Assembly: GCF_963082655.1 (NCBI RefSeq)
Contig: NC_081552.1
Span: 93,843,582-93,907,581, forward strand
DNA length: 64,000 bases
Reading direction: 5' to 3'
From: Stomoxys calcitrans
Taxonomy: Eukaryota; Arthropoda; Insecta; Diptera; Muscidae
Numbering within the stretch: position 1 is the first letter of the stretch; each line of letters begins with the position of its first letter. Of this stretch, positions 34,787-44,765 are shown one piece after another. Under the pieces are notes generated by a model, which saw only the letters and a program-made list of their open reading frames with translations, was not told where the DNA came from and did not search any database. Both the position numbers and the translations under genes were made by a program.

Positions 34787-35142
34787 TTTGTTTATTATTT
34801 TATGCTAGTAGTTTTGCCTATTTGAACGAATTGCTTCTATCAACAACACTTTTTCTATGACTGTAGTCGAAAGACTTTTTATGGGGAAGTTTTATCTTCT
34901 ATATGTAGAAAGTATCAACATTTCGAGCTGGTAGACTTTTTCAAAAACGGGCAGTCATAACAGCGTGTTGAGTTCAAAGAAGTTTCCAATTCAATTAAAT
35001 AATGATTGAAAGAGCTTACTGCCTAGACTATTAAAATATTTTTATTTTTGTCATTCAATTCGTTCGCTAAATCAAAGAACAGCTTTTTTTCCTTTATAAA
35101 ATCAGCTGCTTTCAATGAATTGGCGAGCGAATCGAGTGACAA
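34787..35142. other. Unassigned stretch
   Basis: No recognisable repeat or gene. It separates family C from a DINE-like element. Confidence 0.4.
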
Positions 35143-35891
35143 CAAGTTAAAGTGTGCTAAGTTTGGCACGGCCGAATCTAAATCAGGTTATAGACTGATT
35201 TGGATCATACTTGGCACAGTTGCTGGAAGTTGTAATAGAACATCGCATGCAAAATTTCAGCAAAATGCGACAAAAATTGCGGCTTGTAAGGACTCAAGAA
35301 GTCAAATCGTCAAATTGGTTTATATGGTTGCTATACCAGGTTTACTTTACTAAGTACAATTGGTGAAAGTCATAACAGAACACCACATGAAAAATTTCTG
35401 CCAAATCGGACAAAAATTGCGGCTTATATGGACTTATCAATATGGAGTCAAATCGAGAGATCGGTTTATATGGGAGTTATATCAGGTTATAGACCGATTC
35501 GGATAGTACCTAGCACAGGTGTTGGAAGTCATAACAGAACACTATGAGCAAAATTTTTGCTAAATCGGAAAAAAATTGCGGCTTCCAGGGGATAAAGGTG
35601 TCAAATCGGGAGAGGTTTATATGGGAGCTACATCAGGTTAAAGTCCGATTTTAAACGCATTTGCAATCCCCAACGATCTACATCAATACTAAGTAGCTGT
35701 TTCAAGCGGCTAGCTTTATGCGTTCGAGCGCTATCGTGATTTCGACAGACGGACGGGCATGGCCAGATCTACTCATAATGTCGAGACGATCAAGAATATA
35801 ATTTTATGGGGTCTTAGATCAATATTTCGAGGTGTTACAAACGGAATGACTAGACTAGTATACCCCCATCCTATGATGATGGGTATAAAAA
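35143..35891 (-). repeat. DINE-like element, type A, short and decayed
   Basis: The 3' end is CAAGTTAAAGTGTGCTAAGT with a decayed palindrome TTTGGCACGGCCGAA. About three units follow (GGTTATAGACTGATTTGGAT, TCGGTTTATATGGGAGTTAT), a minimal ACGGACGGGCATGGCCAGAT block with almost no microsatellite, and the 5' end CCCATCCTATGATGATGGGT then ATAAAAAG. The left inverted-repeat arm is lost. Confidence 0.8.
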
Positions 35892-35906
35892 GAAACAAAA
35901 TTAGAG

Positions 35907-36566
35907 TTTGCAACACATCGAAATATCCATTTCCGACCCTATAAAGTATATATATTCTTGATCAGCGTAAAAATCTAAGACGATCTAGACATGTCCGTCC
36001 GTCTGTCTGTTGAAATCACGCTTCAGTCTTTAAAAATAGAGATATTGAGCTGAAACTTTGCACAGATTTTTTTTTTTTTGTCCATAAGTTAAGTTCGAAG
36101 ATGGGCTATATCGGACTATATCTTGATATAGCCCCCATATAGACCAATCCGCCGATTTAGGGTCTTAGGCCATAAAAGATTTGCATATAGCTGCCATATA
36201 GACCGATATATCGATTTAAAGTCTTGGCCCCATATAAAGGCGCATTTATTATCCGATTTAACTGAAATTTTACACAGTGACTTATGTTAGGCTTTTCGAC
36301 ATCCATGTCGTATATAGTTCAGATCGGTTTATTTTTTGATATAGCTACTAAAAAGACCAATATTTTGTTATACACAATTGAACAATGACTTGTACTTAGT
36401 AGTATTTTATCCAAATCGGAACATATTTCGATAAAACTGCTATGGGACATAAGGTATGCAACTTTCACCGGATTTTGATGAAAAGTGGTTTACATATATT
36501 CCCGAGGTAATGGATATCTAAAGTTCGGTCCGGCTTAACGAACTTAACGTCTTTTTACTTGCTTTT
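35907..36566 (+). repeat. DINE-like element, type B, 5' truncated
   Basis: It starts inside the 5' block (GTTTGCAACACATCGAAATA), then AAGTATATATATTCTTGATC, GTCCGTCCGTCTGTC, two to three units and the 3' end AAGTTCGGTCCGGCTTAACG...TTACTTG. It stands 5' to 5' with the type A element ending at 35891. Confidence 0.8.
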
Positions 36567-36573
36567 AATTACA

Positions 36574-36740
36574 TTTGTGATTGCAGTTTTTTTTTCAATT
36601 AAAAAATTAATTGATTTAATAATTTTTAATTGAATCTGAAAAAAATAGACAAAGTGTTTGTGATTGCAGTTTTTTTTTCAATTAAAAAATTAATTGATTT
36701 AATAATTTTTTAATTGAATCTGAAAAAAATAGACAAAGTG
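36574..36740. repeat. Tandem duplication of an 83-bp AT-rich unit
   Basis: TTTGTGATTGCAG and AATTGAATCTGAAAAAAATA occur twice, starting at 36574 and 36657. The copies differ only by one T in a T run, so the duplication is recent compared with its surroundings. Each unit holds inverted AATTAAAAAATTAATTGATT and AATTTTTTAATTGAAT words. Confidence 0.9.
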
Positions 36741-37875
36741 TGGTTGAAAATTTTATATATTTGCAATTAAACATTAAGTTTATTTTTTTAATTGATTTGA
36801 AATTGTATTTTTGAAGAAGTCTAGCTGCTCGAAATTTTGATAAATTCTTTTTATATATAAGAGAAAACTCCCCATCAAACAGTCTTTCGACTACCTTATT
36901 AAATTTTTAGACGTAATTCTAATCTTCATTGTGATCAAAATATGCGTTTTAATCACATAGCATAAACCTCATATTTGTGTTCCTGAAGCTTAACATATGT
37001 GAACCAAGTTACATTTTAATCGATGGTGCCACATTTGCACTCGATCAATCAAAAAATTAATTGGAAATTTCGTAATTTCAATAATTTTTTTTTATATTTT
37101 TTACCTATGCAGTCGTCTGTACGTCCATGAGGCCGCTTTGAAAAATTTGCACGTCATCAGCATTTATCATAATCTATTAGTCGAGAAGGTAAGTCGTTCG
37201 TATGGAAGAAAAGGAGAAGTCGGCCTATTATTTAGTCCTGAGGAAACTTTCTTAGGTACTAATAAGGGATTAGATATCATATTCCCCGCATATACAGATT
37301 TTCGTCTGTTTTCTAAGTACAACATGACCAAATTCCTTTTCGTCTTCGTGAAAAAAAGACCCGTATTTTCATGCATGAATTCTGATCATCAACTGAGTCG
37401 AAAGCTTTGAACAGAAAAAATATAGACCTAAATTTGACCAATCAAACATAGTATTGATTTATAAAAATCTTTTCAAATAAATTGTTAATTGCTTTAATTA
37501 TTTGTGATATAGAAATTCGGTATTTTTGTGTCACGGCAAGTGATTGGTAAATTGGGCATACGTTGAACATATTTTTAATGTACGAATTAAATTGTTATTT
37601 AATAGTATAAATTGTGCATTGAGCAAGATAATATTGTGTTCCCTTTCACACGTATGTAATGCGAAAAAAGTGCGAATGAGTCAAATATATGTCTAGCTTC
37701 TATCACAAACAGACACAAGGCATTTATAAATAAATTATATTAATATTTTCTTATTTTAAAAATGTTGTTATCCATATACAGAATATATTGACTTGGGCGC
37801 AGAGGATGGAATATAACAAGATTCATTTAAAATATGTGTGTATATAAATTAAATTATTTATAATACTCTTTGCAG
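36741..37875. other. AT-rich, mostly non-repetitive stretch
   Basis: Two overlapping frames exist at 37138-37410 (plus, 90 codons) and 37376-37167 (minus, 69 codons, ending PTSPFLPYERLTFSTNRL). Neither matches a family I know. No repeat of the other families lies here, so this may be intronic or intergenic host DNA. Confidence 0.4.
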
Positions 37876-37946
37876 ATGGTGTCGCCAACAACGAAGAGAG
37901 GCTCGAAATGGAGTCGACAATGTTTCTTTTTCAGAAGCCTGGGATG
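37876..37946 (+). CDS. Candidate internal host exon (71 bases), unrecognised protein
   Basis: A polypyrimidine-flanked acceptor (ATACTCTTTGCAG) ends at 37875 and a good donor (G/GTATAAGT) begins at 37947. The middle frame is open and reads WCRQQRREARNGVDNVSFSE followed by AWD. The charged, non-repetitive composition and higher GC content than the flanks favour coding. The segment also starts with ATG in another frame (MVSPTTKRGSKWSRQ), so the frame is not certain. I do not recognise the protein; a juxtamembrane cytoplasmic segment is one guess. There is no neighbouring exon in sight. Confidence 0.3.
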
Positions 37947-38103
37947 GTATAAGTTCTATACTCAATTAAATTCAATAAAAAAATTTTTTTTTATTAATGT
38001 GAAAAATATCATTTTGTTTTATTTAAACAGTAAAAACGTAATTTAAAATAAATGGCAAATTTCAATGAATTTAAATTAGTGACGTAGTAACGAATGGGAT
38101 ACA
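37947..38103. other. AT-rich stretch after candidate exon
   Basis: If the exon is real this is intron. Nothing else is seen. Confidence 0.3.
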
Positions 38104-38632
38104 TTTTTGCACAAATACTTCTTATTCATGTTAGGATTCCAAATTGGCCAAATCGGCCTATTTTAAATATAGCTCCCGATCAATTCTAATCCGATATGGA
38201 TACGACGACTTTTTTATGATCTCCAGATCCTATAACAACTTTACTTCTTGAACCTCCAGGGGCCGCAATTATCGTTCGATTTGGATGAGATTTCGCACGA
38301 TGTGTATTGTTGTGCCTTCCAACAACAGTGCCGGGTACCGTACGAATCGACATATAAACTGATATAGTTTCCATATAAACCAAACTCCCGATTATATTTT
38401 TCTACAGGTAGCAATTCAGGGGCATGCCCCTGTTCCTAAATGGAATGTTCATGGGCAAAATTTGCAGTTTACAGGTAGCTATTATAAAAACCAAGGAGAT
38501 TCTTTTTATGACCTCCAATTTTCTAGTTTCTGTTTATAAACAGAAACCGTGCAAAGAACTTTATAAATACAGTTCATGGTGAAGGGTATTCAAGATTCGG
38601 CCTGGCCGAACTTACACGCTTTGACTAGTTTT
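38104..38632 (+). repeat. DINE-like type A, 5' truncated
   Basis: It begins within the block after the microsatellite (TTGCACAAATACTTCTTATT) and holds two units. It ends AGTTCATGGTGAAGGGTATT, a decayed palindrome TTCGGCCTGGCCGAA, then TTTGACTAG. A SINE tail is inserted at 38413. Confidence 0.8.
38413..38469 (+). repeat. SINE 3'-tail insertion with 10-bp target duplication
   Basis: The insert TGCCCCTGTTCCTAAATGGA then ATGTTCATGGGCAAAATTTG matches the SINE 3' tail seen at 63511-63555. TACAGGTAGC flanks it exactly at 38403-38412 and 38470-38479. A 5'-truncated retroposition event of under 60 bases is the simplest reading. Confidence 0.8.
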
Positions 38633-40869
38633 ATTCAACTTTAATATTTTTCTTTAGAAATATTGAATTAAAACAACCAAGGCCCTCTAAGATATGGGGA
38701 GGTGTTTTATAGCTAATGAATGAATATGTGTATGGGTTTGTATCCCCTTCCCCCCATCTATACATATGTATAGTACTAAATTATATAAATTTTATACATT
38801 CAGCACGAGACAAACACAAATACAAATGTTCTCAAAAATATGTTTGCCCTTGTTTGGTTAGGTTCGCTTGTCCTTTTGTTTTGATACTGTCTTTTATCAC
38901 TTCTTATATCTTACAGTTGCTTTTTCCGCTCAAACATAGCGGCATTTGAAGTATTTAAGGATGAATGGAATCAAAATAAACTACAAAAAGAACACAAAAA
39001 CTTACTTGTGTTAATTCTTAAACAAATTATGCGCGTACACGCGCTCTTTGCCAGATGACAGCGGCAACGATGATGGCTCTCCTATTTGAAGGCGAGTTGA
39101 GATATGGTGCTCTTTCTCTTCTCTCAGAACCTGGACAACCTTTGATGTCCTTTCGGTGTATGTGACACACTTTCCCTTAGCACTAGGATGACCAGCACAA
39201 AATATTTTTGTTGTGATTTTTTTAAAGTGTTTTCTCTCCCTCTCTGTTAATGAAGAATTATTATTATTATCGAGTGTTGTTGCTTCAGTCGTTAATAACA
39301 CACGCGTTCGGTTAATCAATTGAAGAAGAAGAAGAAGTAGCTACAGCAGCACTACCAGACCGTAATGTGGTGGGTGCGTGTATGGGATTAATGAGCGTAT
39401 GCGTGGGTGGTGTTGGGAAATTCGTTATGTGCGTGCTTTAGACTTGCCGCCGACGATGTCTCTTCCCCAATGTCATTCAACTTCTTGTTGTACTTTTTTA
39501 TCTTGTTCTCTTTTCACTTCTCTTCTAAGGGCTTTTTAAAGGACAAATTTTTGCGCTTTACGGACAAATTAGGGGTTTTACCTTTCAGTTTGCAGAGGAT
39601 GTAATTCGCGAATTTTCTAATTCAGAAAAATAAATGAAAACTACAAAGAAAAACAAACAAATTGTTAGAGGAAAATTTTTCTATTGTTTTCTTTTCGCTG
39701 TGTGCCTGATTATGGTCTAAAAAAATTACTTTATTAGATAATCAATTCAACCAAAATTCGAAACACTATTTTTTTGCCTTGAAAATTTAGAATTTTTGTG
39801 TTTCTTATATTACGTTAATAACAATTTGTTTGTTATTATTATTTTTTTTTTTTTGACCATCACTAATTGATATGTTGTTGGTTTTGTTGTAAAGTTTTTA
39901 ATAGATTGGTAGGTATATTGCAATTGTATTAATGATCTTTTCTTTGCTTGTCGTTTTGTTTCGAAGATGTAAACATTTTCATAAAAACAACAAAATTGTT
40001 TTATTAAAACACATTTTGTTTTTTTTTTTTTAATTTATGTTATTTTCTGATTCTAAACTTTATTTTGAAAACCTTGATTTCTTTTCTTTATGTGATTACA
40101 ATTTTTGCTTGTTTCGTCGAATTGTTCTTGTAATAATTGTTGTCATACACCACCGAATATTTTTGGCCGCACGTTCGTATGAGTCTGGTAGCCGCCCGCC
40201 ATACAAATGTTTTACGGTGGCCCGTATTGGGAATTTGCCGCCGCACAATGTTCTTTCTGTATTCGGGCTCTGTTTTGGCTGTTCAATTCTCCCTCTGTTC
40301 TGCTCACTAAATTGTAAATTGTTGTTGTGTTCGGTATTATTTTGCGCTTCTCTGCTCTGCTTTGCGCACACAACAGTGTCATTCAAGGGCATTGCAAGGT
40401 CGTAGTGTTGTATAGATTTTGCCATACTTTACTTTGCTTGTATACTCTTCTTTGGCTGTTGTCAGCCAACCAGCCAGCCACAGTCAACCATTCATTCATT
40501 CATTCGTTCTCGATCCAACCGCATGCACCAATATTTGCCGAAATTGTTGAGATATTGCCATAGAAAAATAAAATAGTCAGCTTCAGTTTCGTCTGACTTT
40601 CCCTGACCATTGACACTACTGTAACTAACATAACATAACATCAATTGTCTAAAAAAATGTACGTACATATTGAAATAACTTGAGGCACAGCGCAATGACT
40701 TGCCAGTTGAGGTACATGCCACATATAACAGCCTATTCAGATATGAGGACATAAGCAAGGCCTATGAAAAGGCCTTTGTTTTTACAAAAAAATAGAAAGG
40801 CTGCTAGTTGCATAACAAGTTTACGTCATCATTAAGTTATAACTTGCCCGGGATAGTTTAGGAATGAGT
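38633..40869. other. Longest non-repetitive stretch; possible host 5' UTR/promoter region on minus strand
   Basis: None of the dispersed families occur here. On the minus strand a donor-like ACAA/GTAAGTTTTT stands with its exon end at 39006. Upstream on that strand (39010-40420) the DNA is richer in G/C and CAG/GAAGAAG words, with frames at 39319-39011 and 40425-40096 that show low-complexity polar composition, as in long fly 5' UTRs. The 39319-39011 frame stops just before the donor. Four CATT repeats lie at 40485-40508. This is an inference from composition only. Confidence 0.3.
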
Positions 40870-43285
40870 GTCTTACTCCAGCATTCTCTAGGCCATCTAA
40901 AAGTTTTGAATGTATTGAACTGCAAACTGTGTCTGGAAGGCCGGCTCCCTTGTTTAGGAAGATATACTTTGCTTGTATCGGCCATTCATGTAAGGTGGAT
41001 GATCTCAATATCTCTGCCAAGTATAGTCTGAATCGGCCCTTTGTAAGAACGATTGACCTGACAGAAGAGGAGGGGTGTGGCTTTGTTTATTTCAAAGAAA
41101 TTGAAATACAAGGTCGTTTACTCGGGGTCAAATTATGAAGTGGTAGAAAGTTTATTTATTGAGGATATTACTGATTCAGGAGAAATTTGAGTAGGTGTAG
41201 GTTACCTAGCGAATGACAATTTCGATTCTTTCGATCACGAAATATCCAGCCTTCTTGTTCGATACAGGAATATTGTGATAATGGGCGACTTCAACGAAAA
41301 TCTTTTGATCTCTCCATCGCTGCTACCATAAGGCAGTCTTGCAACAGAATGGGAGTGCCTGTTTTCCATAACAGCTGTCCGACTCATATTGATGTTTTCC
41401 ATCAATCCACCTCGTTGATTGATAACTTTTGCTGTCATAACCACAATATTTGTGCCGCACCGGTCAAGTTATTTGCCCCTATATATCAAAGCATGCCTTT
41501 GTATATATCTCTCTTAACATCTCCGTGGGGAGATATGATGAATTTTGTGAGTTTTTTGATTGCAACAGATTCAGTGAAACAGAATTGCTTGAAAAAGTGG
41601 CTTCAGCTCGGCTGGAACGAATGTTTTCTACTACTGATGTTAATGATCAACTTTAATTATTAGAGTGCGGCTTAGATAGGATCCATTCCGTTTTTAAGAA
41701 GAAGATGTTTGTGAAGTAATACGATACGGACAATTGGATCAAGTGTCCTGAGATCAGGTTTCAGCATTCAATGGCGAATTTGGCATATAAAGGTTTTTTT
41801 CGAGATAGAAGCGATGATAACTGGAGAACATACTGCAAATTGAGGAACCGCGCCAAGAGAGTGAAAAGAAGGATTAAGAAGGGTTTATGAAAATTCATTA
41901 GAGATAATGTACTTTTCAAAACCAGTTCCTCAGTTACTACTGGCAACTCTCCCATGGAGCTCAATGAGATGAACCGTTCATTTGTAGACAGCCAATCTGA
42001 TGTACAAGACGATGTGTTTTTAGCAGCAATACTCCCGACGAATTGTTTGATGCTTTTATGTCAGTTAAATCTAATGGCGCTGGGTATGACAGGTTCCCGA
42101 TGAAGTTTTTTAAGATAATTTTCCCATTTATTTCCGATTTTCTTCTTTTTTAGTTAATAACATAACCATGACCTCCACATTTCCAAACAGCTGGAAAATT
42201 GCTAGGATTAACCCTATAAGGAAAAAAAGAGCACTGGTAATGTATCGGAATATAGACCTATAGCATTACTGCCGGTCGGTGTTTTCGAAAGTAGTGGAAC
42301 ATGTATTGAAGCAACAGTTTTTGACCTGCATTGACCGCAGTTCGCTTGTACATGATTGTAAATGCGGATTCAGGAAGGGTAGAGGGACGTCCATGTTGCT
42401 TTTAGATCTTACCGACCAAATTCGAAATTGCGTGGCTTGTCACAATATCTGTATTTTACTGTCCTTGGATCTAGAGAAAGCCTTCGATCGGGTGGATTAC
42501 TTCGTCCTGATTAAGAAGCTGTCCACAGATTACGGTCTTGGTAACAGCGCTTGTAAACTTTTGTTTTCCTATTTGGTTGATAGAAAACAATTTGTTCAGA
42601 TAGGTGCTATAACTTCATCTACGCTGCTGGTTAAAAGCGGAGTTCCTCAGATATCTGTACTCGGTGCTCTCCTATTTATTTTGTTTTTGAACGACTTATT
42701 TAAGTCCATAGAGAATTGGTGTACCCCATATGCATTCGATTTGCATATTGATAATGTTATCGCCAAGATAACTCTTGGCTTGCGCCAGCTTTTTTGGACT
42801 GACTTGGTATTACCTCGATATATTAAGGAACGACTGGTTCATGCTCTTATAATGCCACATCTCCCGTACTGCCTTAAGGTATATTCTGGAACCACTGCAA
42901 GTAACATGTTGAAGATTAAACTTGATTTAAATAGATTAGTACGCCACATTTTTTCTTGCAGGTTATTCGATCATATATCCCCGTTTGTTAAAATCTTTCT
43001 TGGTTGTTGCTTCAATTATTTTGTTAAATGTAGAAATCTGATTATGTTCTACAAAATTTTTAAATCCCGTGATCCCCCATTTCTGGTAAATATGTTCTCA
43101 TTTTCTCACTCTACTCGAAATAATCAAATACTCATACCAAGAGTTTTACCCCATAGGGATGGGATGTTCTCTATAAGAGTAGCTCGTCTATTTAATATAC
43201 TTCCTAACTCCTTACGTGTTTTCAATTATGCCAATGATAAATGTCGAAAAAAACTTCTTCGACACTTTGATGATATGTAATAGGA
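40870..43285 (+). pseudogene. CR1/Jockey-like LINE ORF2 relic, endonuclease end to RT C-terminus
   Basis: The endonuclease is represented by VIMGDFNENLL at about 41276-41309 and a decayed C-terminal part to 41560. A linker reads EFCEFFDCNRFSETELLEKV, KVASARLERMFSTTDVND and KGFFRDRSDDNWRTYCKLRN. The RT starts SNGAGYDRFPMKFFKIIFPF (42070-42130) and NVSEYRPIALLP. From 42279 a 333-codon open frame holds FSKVVEHVLKQQF, GFRKGRGTSMLLLDLTDQIR, LLSLDLEKAFDRVDYFVLIK (first catalytic Asp), SGVPQISVLGALLFILFLND, then CTPYAFDLHIDNVI. The catalytic (F/Y)ADD block is deleted in frame, and the chain jumps to the connection LPRYIKERLVHALIMPHLPY. It ends VARLFNILPNSLRVF and RKKLLRHFDDM. The QGS of the palm is QIS. 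Activity is not expected. Confidence 0.85.
42279..43280 (+). CDS. Open 333-codon RT remnant lacking the FADD motif
   Basis: This is the uninterrupted part of the LINE relic above and the longest open frame in the window. It starts at an internal Met, since the real polypeptide began far upstream. Roughly 100 residues seem to be missing around residue 155-160, between YAFD and IDNVIAKI, compared with related reverse transcriptases. That region would hold FADD, the primer-grip area and the thumb. The frame is otherwise well kept (EKAFD, SGVPQ.SVLG, C-terminal LPNSL). It could persist by chance after a recent deletion, or the shortened protein could be retained. I favour chance. Confidence 0.6.
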   Translation: MFSKVVEHVLKQQFLTCIDRSSLVHDCKCGFRKGRGTSMLLLDLTDQIRNCVACHNICILLSLDLEKAFDRVDYFVLIKKLSTDYGLGNSACKLLFSYLVDRKQFVQIGAITSSTLLVKSGVPQISVLGALLFILFLNDLFKSIENWCTPYAFDLHIDNVIAKITLGLRQLFWTDLVLPRYIKERLVHALIMPHLPYCLKVYSGTTASNMLKIKLDLNRLVRHIFSCRLFDHISPFVKIFLGCCFNYFVKCRNLIMFYKIFKSRDPPFLVNMFSFSHSTRNNQILIPRVLPHRDGMFSIRVARLFNILPNSLRVFNYANDKCRKKLLRHFDDM

Positions 43286-43316
43286 TGATTTCTCTTTGAT
43301 TTTTTTTCTCTCTTTG

Positions 43317-44570
43317 TTATACCCACCACCGACGGATGGGGGTATATTCATTTTGTCATTCCGTTTGCAACACATCGAAATATCCATTTCCGACCCTATA
43401 AAGTATATATATTCTTGATCAGCGTAAAAATCTAAGACGATCTAGACATGTCCGTCCGTCTGTCCGTCTGTCTGTTGAAATCACGCTACAGTCTTCAAAA
43501 ATAGAGATATTGAGCTGAAACTTTGCTCAGATTCTTTTTTTGTTTATAAGCAGGTTAAGTTCGAAGATGGGCTATATCGGACTATATCTTGATATATAGA
43601 CCGATCCTCCAATATAGGGTCTTAGGCCCATAAAAGCCACATTTATTATCCGATTTTGCTGAAATTTGGGACAGTGAGTTGCCTTAGGCCCTTCGACATC
43701 CTTCGTCAAATTGGCAAAGATCGGTCCAGATTTGGATATAGCTGTCATATAGACCGATCCTCCAATATAGGGTCATAGGCCCATAAAAGCCACATTTATT
43801 ATCCGATTTTGCTGAAATTTGGGACAGTGAGTTGTCTTAGGCCCTTCGACATCCTCCGTCAATATGGCTTAGATCGGTTCAGATTTGGATATAGCTGTTA
43901 TATAGACCGATCCTCCAATTTAGGGTCTTAGGCCCATAAAAGCCACATTTATTATCCGATTTTGCGGAAATTTGGGACAGTGAGTTGTGTTAGGCCCTCC
44001 AACATTCTTCGTCAATTTGGCTTAGATCGGTTCAGATTTGGATATAGCTGCCATATAGACCGATCTCTCGGTTTTAGGTTTTGGAGCCAATAAAAAATTC
44101 ATTTATTGTCCGATGTTGCCAAAATTTGGGACAAAGAGTTATGTTAAGGCCCTCCACATATTTCTGCAATTTGGTCTAGATCGATTATGATTTGCATATA
44201 GCTGCCATATAGACCGATCTCTCTATTTAAAGTCTTGGCCCCATAAAAGGCACATTTTTACTCCGATTGCACTGAAATTTGGCACACTGATTTATATTAT
44301 GCTCTTCGACATCCGTGTCGTATATAGTTCAGATCGGTTTATTTTTAGATATAACTTCTAAAAAGACCAATATTTTGTTATATACAATTGAACAATAACT
44401 TTTACTTATTAGTATTAGGTCTAAATCGGAACATGTATTGATATAGCTGCTATGGGGCATAAGGTATGCAATTTTCACCGAATTTTGATGAAAGGTGGTT
44501 TACATATATACCCGAGGTGGTGGGTACCCAAAGTTCGGCCCGGCCGAACTTAACGCCTTTTTACTTTTTT
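43317..44570 (+). repeat. DINE-like element, type B, complete, within the LINE 3' UTR
   Basis: The 5' end is TTATACCCACCACCGACGGA, then TTTCCGACCCTATAAAGTAT, GATCTAGACATGTCCGTCCG and five or more 153-bp units (CCATATAGACCGATCCTCCA, CCCATAAAAGCCACATTTAT). The 3' arm is GAGGTGGTGGGTACCC, the palindrome is TTCGGCCCGGCCGAA, and it ends CCTTTTTACTT. It sits 37 bases after the LINE stop codon, and the LINE tail continues after it. Confidence 0.88.
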
Positions 44571-44765
44571 TTTCTTTCTTTGGTTTTTTTCTTTTTAGTT
44601 CTGATTATCGTTCTATTAATTAAAATATATATATATATATATATATATATAATACATACAATTAATTTAAGAAGTTTTAAGAGTAGTGCTTATTGTAATT
44701 TTATTGAATGGGCTCTTCTAGGGCTTTAAAATTACAAAATTCGGAAAATAAAAATAAAATAAATA
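44571..44765 (+). other. 3' UTR and A-rich tail of the 40.9-43.3 kb LINE
   Basis: It resumes with a T/C-rich segment and a short TA tract. GAATGGGCTCTTCTAGGGCT and the tail AATAAAAATAAAATAAATAA at about 44740-44765 are typical of the 3' end of a LINE of this clade. Assignment rests on position. Confidence 0.5.
44624..44652. repeat. Short TA microsatellite
   Basis: About 28 bases of TA repeat in the LINE 3' UTR. Confidence 0.9.

Noticed and set aside
32718..34804. TTATTTTATG on both sides of family C copy as a target duplication
   Set aside because: The repeats (32702-32711 and 34795-34804) do not abut the element ends and are low complexity; they could be chance.
37138..37410. 90-codon plus-strand frame as a host exon
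   Set aside because: No good acceptor or donor at its ends and an equally long antisense frame; composition is ordinary AT-rich DNA.
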